64,000 bases of DNA, taken from positions 19,321,267 through 19,385,266 of the forward strand of contig OZ059898.1 in NCBI GenBank assembly GCA_964057225.1. Direction: 5' to 3'. Source of the DNA: Auanema rhodensis. Its lineage: Eukaryota; Nematoda; Chromadorea; Rhabditida; Rhabditidae. A program made the position numbers and the translations under genes. This document shows positions 1-10,180 of the stretch, piece after piece (positions within the stretch are counted from its first letter, which is position 1; each line of letters starts with the position of its first letter). Below the pieces are notes generated by a model, which worked only from the letters and a program-made list of their open reading frames with translations, was not told the DNA's origin and made no database searches.

Positions 1-93
1 GAATTATTTTTTTCGTTGAATAACATTGTCCATCGTCTTTGCCTTGAAAAAAGGAATCTAAAAACATCTACTTTTTGCTAAATTATTTTGAAA

Positions 94-111
94 TTTTTCG
101 AAAAAATTTTT
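94..111. other. TTTTTCGAAAAA palindrome joined to A6T5 tract (in every monomer)
   Basis: Bases 94-105 form the 12-bp palindrome TTTTTCGAAAAA and bases 101-111 form an A6T5 run. A-tracts of this kind are known to bend DNA and to be bound in the minor groove by AT-hook proteins. Any such role here is inference. The TTCGAA core is lost by 100 G to T in monomers 10, 13, 15 and 18. The A/T run is interrupted by 107 T to G in monomers 23, 33 and 44. Confidence 0.7.
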
Positions 112-132
112 GTCAAAATGTTTTTGGAAGCA

Positions 133-160
133 ATGTTGAGTGAACATGGAAACTCAACAT
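133..160. other. Dyad symmetry 1: 9-bp arms, 10-nt loop (in every monomer)
   Basis: Arms ATGTTGAGT (133-141) and ACTCAACAT (152-160) are exact reverse complements around a 10-base centre. The diagnostic A/T site at 143 lies in the centre. With 143T the bases 141-146 become the palindrome TGTACA. The arms are kept in almost all monomers. Two exceptions I see are monomer 129 (aag for atg near 45061) and monomer 172 (actcaaaat near 60175). It could extrude as a hairpin or cruciform or be a binding site; no function is shown by the sequence. Confidence 0.85.
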
Positions 161-228
161 ACACTAATGCATCATTTTTCGAACAATCATAACTAATTTT
201 TGTATTAAGCGTTTCTCAATGTAGTATA

Positions 229-298
229 GTGCATTTGATGCGGATTTTTAAGCTGCGTCGATCTGTGTTATCAGATTTGCGCTAGCTTAAAAATGCAC
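229..298. other. Dyad symmetry 3: compound 70-bp inverted repeat (in every monomer)
   Basis: Four paired segments nest around one axis. They are GTGC 229-232 with GCAC 295-298, ATTTTTAAGCT 244-254 with AGCTTAAAAAT 284-294, GCG 255-257 with CGC 280-282 (T283 bulged), and ATCTG 261-265 with CAGAT 272-276. The terminal loop is TGTTAT and an 11-base bulge lies at 233-243. That is 23 paired bases. The class-defining site 236 sits in the bulge, not in a stem. Stem changes exist: 257 G to A in the cat-T monomers, 280 C to T (monomers 19, 29 and 39), and A to G in the right arm of monomers 3 and 5. The structure resembles two diverged copies of an inverted segment or a cruciform-prone site. A structured transcript is possible but unproven. 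Confidence 0.75.
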
Positions 299-311
299 CG
301 AGATATCAACT

Positions 312-333
312 GATATAAGTTCACACTTATATC
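312..333. other. Dyad symmetry 2: 9-bp arms, 4-nt loop (in every monomer)
   Basis: Arms GATATAAGT (312-320) and ACTTATATC (325-333) pair perfectly around TCAC. An alternative outer pairing of CGAGATAT (299-306) with ATATCCTCG (329-337), with one bulged C, is also possible. Variants that disturb the arms are 318A to T (monomers 47, 71 and 78) and 333C to G (monomers 21, 31, 41 and 42). The centre is 176 bp from the centre of dyad 1 and 175 bp from dyad 1 of the next monomer. Confidence 0.85.
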
Positions 334-1404
334 CTCGATTTTCACCCTGAAGAATTAATTTTTTCGTTGAATAACATTGTCCATCGTCTTTGCCTTGAAA
401 AAAGGAATCTAAAAACATCTACTTTTTGCTAAATTATTTTGAAATTTTTCGAAAAAATTTTTGTCAAAATGTTTTTGGAAGCAATGTTGAGTGAACATGG
501 AAACTCAACATACACTAATGCATCATTTTTCGAACAATCATAACTAATTTTTGTATTAAGCTTTTCTCAATGTAGTATAGTGCATTTGATGCGGATTTTT
601 AAGCTGCGTCGATCTGTGTTATCAGATTTGCGCTAGCTTAAAAATGCACCGAGATATCAACTGATATAAGTTCACACTTATATCCTCGATTTTCACCCTG
701 AAGAATTAATTTTTTTGTTGAATAACATTGTCCATCGTCTTTGCCTTGAAAAAAGGAATCTAAAAACATCTACTTTTTGCTAAATTATTTTGAAATTTTT
801 CGAAAAAATTTTTGTCAAAATGTTTTTGGAAGCAATGTTGAGTGAACATGGAAACTCAACATACACTAATGCATCATTTTTCAAACGATCATAACTAATT
901 TTTGTATTAAGCTTTTCTCAATGTAGTATAGTGCATTCGATGCGGATTTTTAAGCTGCGTCGATCTGTGTTATCAGATTTGCGCTAGCTTGAAAATGCAC
1001 CGAGATATCAACTGATATAAGTTCACACTTATATCCTCGATTTTCACCCTGAAGAATTATTTTTTTCGTTGAATAACATTGTCCATCGTCTTTGCCTTGA
1101 AAAAAGGAATCTAAAAACATCTACTTTTTGCTAAATTATTTTGAAATTTTTCGAAAAAATTTTTGTCAAAATGTTTTTGGAAGCAATGTTGAGTGAACAT
1201 GGAAACTCAACATACACTAATGCATCATTTTTCGAACAATCATAACTAATTTTTGTATTAAGCGTTTCTCAATGTAGTATAGTGCATTTGATGCGGATTT
1301 TTAAGCTGCGTCGATCTGTGTTATCAGATTTGCGCTAGCTTAAAAATGCACCGAGATATCAACTGATATAAGTTCACACTTATATCCTCGATTTTCACCC
1401 TGAA

Positions 1405-1756
1405 GAATTAATTTTTTCGTTGAATAACATTGTCCATCGTCTTTGCCTTGAAAAAAAGGAATCTAAAAACATCTACTTTTTGCTAAATTATTTTGAAATT
1501 TTTCGAAAACATTTTTGTCAAAATGTTTTTGGAAGCAATGTTGAGTGAACATGGAAACTCAACATACACTAATGCATCATTTTTCAAACGATCATAACTA
1601 ATTTTTGTATTAAGCTTTTCTCAATGTAGTATAGTGCATTCGATGCGGATTTTTAAGCTGCGTCGATCTGTGTTATCAGATTTGCGCTAGCTTGAAAATG
1701 CACCGAGATATCAACTGATATAAGTTCACACTTATATCCTCGATTTTCACCCTGAA
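1405..1756 (+). repeat. Monomer 5: the only length-variant monomer (352 bp)
   Basis: The run in ccttgaaaaaagg has seven A instead of six, giving 352 bp. All other monomer starts fit an exact 351-bp grid on either side. It also carries the change to cgaaaacattt near 1510, 211T and the cttgaaaa change. It is class C with an Ac start. Confidence 0.9.
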
Positions 1757-4700
1757 GAATTATTTTTTTCGTTGAATAACATTGTCCATCGTCTTTGCCT
1801 TGAAAAAAGGAATCTAAAAACATCTACTTTTTGCTAAATTATTTTGAAATTTTTCGAAAAAATTTTTGTCAAAATGTTTTTGGAAGCAATGTTGAGTGAA
1901 CATGGAAACTCAACATACACTAATGCATCATTTTTCGAACAATCATAACTAATTTTTGTATTAAGCGTTTCTCAATGTAGTATAGTGCATTTGATGCGGA
2001 TTTTTAAGCTGCGTCGATCTGTGTTATCAGATTTGCGCTAGCTTAAAAATGCACCGAGATATCAACTGATATAAGTTCACACTTATATCCTCGATTTTCA
2101 CCCTGAAGAATTAATTTTTTCGTTGAATAACATTGTCCATCGTCTTTGCCTTGAAAAAAGGAATCTAAAAACATCTACTTTTTGCTAAATTATTTTGAAA
2201 TTTTTCGAAAAAATTTTTGTCAAAATGTTTTTGGAAGCAATGTTGAGTGTACATGGAAACTCAACATACACTAATGCATCATTTTTCAAACGATCATAAC
2301 TAATTTTTGTATTAAGCGTTTCTCAATGTAGTATAGTGCATTCGATGCGGATTTTTAAGCTGCGTCGATCTGTGTTATCAGATTTGCGCTAGCTTAAAAA
2401 TGCACCGAGATATCAACTGATATAAGTTCACACTTATATCCTCGATATTCACCCTGAAGAATTAATTTTTTTGTTGAATAACATTGTCCATCGTCTTTGC
2501 CTTGAAAAAAGGAATCTAAAAACATCTACTTTTTGCTAAATTATTTTGAAATTTTTCGAAAAAATTTTTGTCAAAATGTTTTTGGAAGCAATGTTGAGTG
2601 AACATGGAAACTCAACATACACTAATGCATCATTTTTCAAACGATCATAACTAATTTTTGTATTAAGCGTTTCTCAATGTAGTATAGTGCATTCGATGCG
2701 GATTTTTAAGCTGCGTCGATCTGTGTTATCAGATTTGCGCTAGCTTAAAAATGCACCGAGATATCAACTGATATAAGTTCACACTTATATCCTCGATTTT
2801 CACCCTGAAGAATTAATTTTTTCGTTGAATAACATTGTCCATCGTCTTTGCCTTGAAAAAAGGAATCTAAAAACATCTACTTTTTGCTAAATTATTTTGA
2901 AATTTTTCGAAAAAATTTTTGTCAAAATGTTTTTGGAAGCAATGTTGAGTGAACATGGAAACTCAACATACACTAATGCATCATTTTTCGAACAATCATA
3001 ACTAATTTTTGTATTGAGCGTTTCTCAATGTAGTATAGTGCATTTGATGCGGATTTTTAAGCTGCGTCGATCTGTGTTATCAGATTTGCGCTAGCTTAAA
3101 AATGCACCGAGATATCAACTGATATAAGTTCACACTTATATCCTCGATTTTCACCCTGAAGAATTAATTTTTTTGTTGAATAACATTGTCCATCGTCTTT
3201 GCCTTGAAAAAAGGAATCTAAAAACATCTACTTTTTGCTAAATTATTTTGAAATTTTTCTAAAAAATTTTTGTCAAAATGTTTTTGGAAGCAATGTTGAG
3301 TGAACATGGAAACTCAACATACACTAATGCATCATTTTTCGAACAATCATAACTAATTTTTGTATTAAGCGTTTCTCAATGTAGTATAGTGCATTTGATG
3401 CGGATTTTTAAGCTGCGTCGATCTGTGTTATCAGATTTGCGCTAGCTTAAAAATGCACCGAGATATCAACTGATATAAGTTCACACTTATATCCTCGATT
3501 TTCACCCTGAAGAATTATTTTTTTCGTTGAATAACATTGTCCATCGTCTTTGCCTTGAAAAAAGGAATCTAAAAACATCTACTTTTTGCTAAATTATTTT
3601 GAAATTTTTCGAAAAAATTTTTGTCAAAATGTTTTTGGAAGCAATGTTGAGTGAACATGGAAACTCAACATACACTAATGCATCATTTTTCAAACGATCA
3701 TAACTAATTTTTGTATTAAGCGTTTCTCAATGTAGTATAGTGCATTCGATGCGGATTTTTAAGCTGCGTCGATCTGTGTTATCAGATTTGCGCTAGCTTA
3801 AAAATGCACCGAGATATCAACTGATATAAGTTCACACTTATATCCTCGATTTTCACCCTGAAGAATTAATTTTTTCGTTGAATAACATTGTCCATCGTCT
3901 TTGCCTTGAAAAAAGGAATCTAAAAACATCTACTTTTTGCTAAATTATTTTGAAATTTTTCGAAAAAATTTTTGTCAAAATGTTTTTGGAAGCAATGTTG
4001 AGTGAACATGGAAACTCAACATACACTAATGCATCATTTTTCAAACGATCATAACTAATTTTTGTATTAAGCGTTTCTCAATGTAGTATAGTGCATTTGA
4101 TGCGGATTTTTAAGCTGCGTCGATCTGTGTTATCAGATTTGCGCTAGCTTAAAAATGCACCGAGATATCAACTGATATAAGTTCACACTTATATCCTCGA
4201 TTTTCACCCTGAAGAATTAATTTTTTTGTTGAATAACATTGTCCATCGTCTTTGCCTTGAAAAAAGGAATCTAAAAACATCTACTTTTTGCTAAATTATT
4301 TTGAAATTTTTCTAAAAAATTTTTGTCAAAATGTTTTTGGAAGCAATGTTGAGTGAACATGGAAACTCAACATACACTAATGCATCATTTTTCGAACAAT
4401 CATAACTAATTTTTGTATTAAGCGTTTCTCAATGTAGTATAGTGCATTTGATGCGGATTTTTAAGCTGCGTCGATCTGTGTTATCAGATTTGCGCTAGCT
4501 TAAAAATGCACCGAGATATCAACTGATATAAGTTCACACTTATATCCTCGATTTTCACCCTGAAGAATTATTTTTTTCGTTGAATAACATTGTCCATCGT
4601 CTTTGCCTTGAAAAAAGGAATCTAAAAACATCTACTTTTTGCTAAATTATTTTGAAATTTTTCGAAAAAATTTTTGTCAAAATGTTTTTGGAAGCAATGT

Positions 4701-6670
4701 TGAGTGAACATGGAAACTCAACATACACTAATGCATCATTTTTCAAACGATCATAACTAATTTTTGTATTAAGCGTTTCTCAATGTAGTATAGTGCATTT
4801 GATGCGGATTTTTAAGCTGCGTCGATCTGTGTTATCAGATTTGCGCTAGCTTAAAAATGCACCGAGATATCAACTGATATAAGTTCACACTTATATCCTC
4901 GATTTTCACCCTGAAGAATTAATTTTTTTGTTGAATAACATTGTCCATCGTCTTTGCCTTGAAAAAAGGAATCTAAAAACATCTACTTTTTGCTAAATTA
5001 TTTTGAAATTTTTCTAAAAAATTTTTGTCAAAATGTTTTTGGAAGCAATGTTGAGTGAACATGGAAACTCAACATACACTAATGCATCATTTTTCGAACA
5101 ATCATAACTAATTTTTGTATTAAGCGTTTCTCAATGTAGTATAGTGCATTTGATGCGGATTTTTAAGCTGCGTCGATCTGTGTTATCAGATTTGCGCTAG
5201 CTTAAAAATGCACCGAGATATCAACTGATATAAGTTCACACTTATATCCTCGATTTTCACCCTGAAGAATTATTTTTTTCGTTGAATAACATTGTCCATC
5301 GTCTTTGCCTTGAAAAAAGGAATCTAAAAACATCTACTTTTTGCTAAATTATTTTGAAATTTTTCGAAAAAATTTTTGTCAAAATGTTTTTGGAAGCAAT
5401 GTTGAGTGTACATGGAAACTCAACATACACTAATGCATCATTTTTCAAACGATCATAACTGATTTTTGTATTAAGCGTTTCTCAATGTAGTATAGTGCAT
5501 TCGATGCGGATTTTTAAGCTGCGTCGATCTGTGTTATCAGATTTGCGCTAGCTTAAAAATGCACCGAGATATCAACTGATATAAGTTCACACTTATATCC
5601 TCGATTTTCACCCTGAAGAATTAATTTTTTCGTTGAATAACATTGTCCATCGTCTTTGCCTTGAAAAAAGGAATCTAAAAACATCTACTTTTTGCTAAAT
5701 TATTTTGAAATTTTTCGAAAAAATTTTTGTCAAAATGTTTTTGGAAGCAATGTTGAGTGAACATGGAAACTCAACATACACTAATGCATCATTTTTCGAA
5801 CAATCATAACTAATTTTTGTATTAAGCGTTTCTCAATGTAGTATAGTGCATTTGATGCGGATTTTTAAGCTGCGTCGATCTGTGTTATCAGATTTGCGCT
5901 AGCTTAAAAATGCACCGAGATATCAACTGATATAAGTTCACACTTATATCCTCGATTTTCACCCTGAAGAATTAATTTTTTTGTTGAATAACATTGTCCA
6001 TCGTCTTTGCCTTGAAAAAAGGAATCTAAAAACATCTACTTTTTGCTAAATTATTTTGAAATTTTTCTAAAAGATTTTTGTCAAAATGTTTTTGGAAGCA
6101 ATGTTGAGTGAACATGGAAACTCAACATACACTAATGCATCATTTTTCGAACAATCATAACTAATTTTTGTATTAAGCGTTTCTCAATGTAGTATAGTGC
6201 ATTTGATGCGGATTTTTAAGCTGCGTCGATCTGTGTTATCAGATTTGCGCTAGCTTAAAAATGCACCGAGATATCAACTGATATAAGTTCACACTTATAT
6301 CCTCGATTTTCACCCTGAAGAATTAATTTTTTCGTTGAATAACATTGTCCATCGTCTTTGCCTTGAAAAAAGGAATCTAAAAACATCTACTTTTTGCTAA
6401 ATTATTCTGAAATTTTTCGAAAAAATTTTTGTCAAAATGTTTTTGGAAGCAATGTTGAGTGAACATGGAAACTCAACATACACTAATGCATCATTTTTCG
6501 AACAATCATAACTAATTTTTGTATTAAGCGTTTCTCAATGTAGTATAGTGCATTTGATGCGGATTTTTAAGCTGCGTCGATCTGTGTTATCAGATTTGTG
6601 CTAGCTTAAAAATGCACCGAGATATCAACTGATATAAGTTCACACTTATATCCTCGATTTTCACCCTGAA

Positions 6671-9600
6671 GAATTAATTTTTTTGTTGAATAACATTGTC
6701 CATCGTCTTTGCCTTGAAAAAAGGAATCTAAAAACATCTACTTTTTGCTAAATTATTTTGAAATTTTTCGAAAAAATTTTTGTCAAAATGTTTTTGGAAG
6801 CAATGTTGAGTGAACATGGAAACTCAACATACACTAATGCATCATTTTTCAAACGATCATAACTAATTTTTGTATTAAGCGTTTCTCAATGTAGTATAGT
6901 GCATTCGATGCGGATTTTTAAGCTGCGTCGATCTGTGTTATCAGATTTGCGCTAGCTTAAAAATGCACCGAGATATCAACTGATATAAGTTCACACTTAT
7001 ATCCTCGATTTTCACCCTGAAGAATTAATTTTTTCGTTGAATAACATTGTCCATCGTCTTTGCCTTGAAAAAAGGAATCTAAAAACATCTACTTTTTGCT
7101 AAATTATTTTGAAATTTTTCGAAAAAATTTTTGTCAAAATGTTTTTGGAAGCAATGTTGAGTGTACATGGAAACTCAACATACACTAATGCATCATTTTT
7201 CAAACGATCATAACTAATTTTTGTATTAAGCGTTTCTCAATGTAGTATAGTGCATTCGATGCGGATTTTTAAGCTGCGTCGATCTGTGTTATCAGATTTG
7301 CGCTAGCTTAAAAATGCACCGAGATATCAACTGATATAAGTTCACACTTATATGCTCGATTTTCACCCTGAAGAATTATTTTTTTCGTTGAATAACATTG
7401 TCCATCGTCTTTGCCTTGAAAAAAGGAATCTAAAAACATCTACTTTTTGCTAAATTATTTTGAAATTTTTCGAAAAAATTTTTGTCAAAATGTTTTTGGA
7501 AGCAATGTTGAGTGAACATGGAAACTCAACATACACTAATGCATCATTTTTCGAACAATCATAACTAATTTTTGTATTAAGCGTTTCTCAATGTAGTATA
7601 GTGCATTTGATGCGGATTTTTAAGCTGCGTCGATCTGTGTTATCAGATTTGCGCTAGCTTAAAAATGCACCGAGATATCAACTGATATAAGTTCACACTT
7701 ATATCCTCGATTTTCACCCTGAAGAATTAATTTTTTCGTTGAATAACATTGTCCATCGTCTTTGCCTTGAAAAAAGGAATCTAAAAACATCTACTTTTTG
7801 CTAAATTATTTTGAAATTTTTCGAAAAAAGTTTTGTCAAAATGTTTTTGGAAGCAATGTTGAGTGAACATGGAAACTCAACATACACTAATGCATCATTT
7901 TTCGAACAATCATAACTAATTTTTGTATTAAGCGTTTCTCAATGTAGTATAGTGCATTTGATGCGGATTTTTAAGCTGCGTCGATCTGTGTTATCAGATT
8001 TGCGCTAGCTTAAAAATGCACCGAGATATCAACTGATATAAGTTCACACTTATATCCTCGATTTTCACCCTGAAGAATTAATTTTTTTGTTGAATAACAT
8101 TGTCCATCGTCTTTGCCTTGAAAAAAGGAATCTAAAAACATCTACTTTTTGCTAAATTATTTTGAAATTTTTCGAAAAAATTTTTGTCAAAATGTTTTTG
8201 GAAGCAATGTTGAGTGAACATGGAAACTCAACATACACTAATGCATCATTTTTCAAACGATCATAACTAATTTTTGTATTAAGCGTTTCTCAATGTAGTA
8301 TAGTGCATTCGATGCGGATTTTTAAGCTGCGTCGATCTATGTTATCAGATTTGCGCTAGCTTAAAAATGCACCGAGATATCAACTGATATAAGTTCACAC
8401 TTATATCCTCGATTTTCACCCTGAAGAATTAATTTTTTCGTTGAATAACATTGTCCATCGTCTTTGCCTTGAAAAAAGGAATCTAAAAACATCTACTTTT
8501 TGCTAAATTTTTTTGAAATTTTTCGAAAAAATTTTTGTCAAAATGTTTTTGGAAGCAATGTTGAGTGTACATGGAAACTCAACATACACTAATGCATCAT
8601 TTTTCAAACGATCATAACTAATTTTTGTATTAGGCGTTTCTCAATGTAGTATAGTGCATTCGATGCGGATTTTTAAGCTGCGTCGATCTGTGTTATCAGA
8701 TTTGCGCTAGCTTAAAAATGCACCGAGATATCAACTGATATAAGTTCACACTTATATCCTCGATTTTCACCCTGAAGAATTATTTTTTTCGTTGAATAAC
8801 ATTGTCCATCGTCTTTGCCTTGAAAAAAGGAATCTAAAAACATCTACTTTTTGCTAAATTATTTTGAAATTTTTCGAAAAAATTATTGTCAAAATGTTTT
8901 TGGAAGCAATGTTGAGTGAACATGGAAACTCAACATACACTAATGCATCATTTTTCGAACAATCATAACTAATTTTTGTATTAAGCGTTTCTCAATGTAG
9001 TATAGTGCATTTGATGCGGATTTTTAAGCTGCGTCGATCTGTGTTATCAGATTTGCGCTAGCTTAAAAATGCACCGAGATATCAACTGATATAAGTTCAC
9101 ACTTATATCCTCGATTTTCACCCTGAAGAATTAATTTTTTCGTTGAATAACATTGTCCATCGTCTTTGCCTTGAAAAAAGGAATCTAAAAACATCTACTT
9201 TTTGCTAAATTATTTTGAAATTTTTCGAAAAAATTTTTGTCAAAATGTTTTTGGAAGCAATGTTGAGTGAACATGGAAACTCAACATACACTAATGCATC
9301 ATTTTTCGAACAATCATAACTAATTTTGGTATTAAGCGTTTCTCAATGTAGTATAGTGCATTTGATGCGGATTTTTAAGCTGCGTCGATCTGTGTTATCA
9401 GATTTGCGCTAACTTAAAAATGCACCGAGATATCAACTGATATAAGTTCACACTTATATCCTCGATTTTCACCCTGAAGAATTAATTTTTTTGTTGAATA
9501 ACATTGTCCATCGTCTTCGCCTTGAAAAAAGGAATCTAAAAACATCTACTTTTTGCTAAATTATTTTGAAATTTTTCGAAAAAATTTTTGTCAAAATGTT

Positions 9601-10180
9601 TTTGGAAGCAATGTTGAGTGAACATGGAAACTCAACATACACTAATGCATCATTTTTCGAACAATCATAACTAATTTTTGTATTAAGCGTTTCTCAATGT
9701 AGTATAGTGCATTTGATGCGGATTTTTAAGCTGCGTCGATCTGTGTTATCAGATTTGCGCTAGCTTAAAAATGCACCGAGATATCAACTGATATAAGTTC
9801 ACACTTATATCCTCGATTTTCACCCTGAAGAATTAATTTTTTCGTTGAATAACATTGTCCATCGTCTTTGCCTTGAAAAAAGGAATCTAAAAACATCTAC
9901 TTTTTGCTAAATTATTTTGAAATTTTTCGAAAAAATTTTTGTCAAAATGTTTTTGGAAGCAATGTTGAGTGAACATGGAAACTCAACATACACTAATGCA
10001 TCATTTTTCGAACAATCATAACTAATTTTTGTATTAAGCGTTTCTCAATGTAGTATAGTGCATTTGATGCGGATTTTTAAGCTGCGTCGATCTGTGTTAT
10101 CAGATTTGTGCTAGCTTAAAAATGCACCTAGATATCAACTGATATAAGTTCACACTTATATCCTCGATTTTCACCCTGAA
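6671..10180 (+). repeat. 10-mer HOR copy 1: monomers 20-29 (3510 bp)
   Basis: Order is 20 At-C, 21 Ac-B with 333G, 22 T-A, 23 Ac-A with 107G (7830), 24 At-C with 265A, 25 Ac-B with an aggcg change, 26 T-A with aattattgtc, 27 Ac-A with 201G (9328) and 285A, 28 At-A with 40C, 29 Ac-A with 280T. Nearly every monomer has its own private marker, which is why the 10-mer period can be recognised with certainty. Monomer 19 (6320-6670) matches monomer 29 apart from one private base (attattctg), so the period reaches back one unit further. Confidence 0.93.

Larger units (their letters stand above)
1..351 (+). repeat. Reference monomer (monomer 1, class A, start T)
   Basis: I use this copy to number sites in all monomers. 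It has 109 G+C of 351 (31%), with 56 C and 53 G. It has 11 CpG, at 14, 34, 99, 180, 210, 241, 256, 259, 280, 299 and 336. Main diagnostic sites are 7 (T/A), 14 (C/T), 143 (A/T), 181 (G/A), 185 (A/G) and 236 (T/C). Secondary markers used for HOR tracing are 34, 40, 46, 58, 100, 107, 194, 201, 211, 219, 221, 234, 257, 265, 280, 285, 318, 333 and 336. An EcoRV site (GATATC, 302-307) and an NheI site (GCTAGC, 281-286) are present. The NheI site is lost in monomers with 285A. The length of 351 is 3 x 117, so reading frames stay in phase from one monomer to the next. Confidence 0.95.
1..6319 (+). repeat. Block 1: monomers 1-18, mixed A/B/C order
   Basis: Class order is A A C A C A B C A A C mosaic A mosaic A B A A. 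Monomers 12 and 14 are A/B mosaics (143A, 181A, 185G but 236T). Three markers tie copies together. Site 211 G to T, which creates HindIII AAGCTT, occurs only in monomers 2, 3 and 5. A 287-290 change to cttgaaaa occurs in 3 and 5, so they form a 702-bp pair. Site 100 G to T occurs in 10, 13, 15 and 18, all At-start class A. No single HOR period holds across the block, which reads as overlapping 2- and 3-monomer duplications. Confidence 0.8.

Noticed and set aside
8-24. True CENP-B box
   Set aside because: Only the TTCG-A half fits; the CGGG half is ACAT here. Listed only as a weak finding.
1-351. 351-bp unit as a dimer of two related half-units of about 175 bp
   Set aside because: Dyads 1 and 2 are half a unit apart, but by eye the two halves do not align beyond scattered short AT-rich words. 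I keep only the spacing observation.
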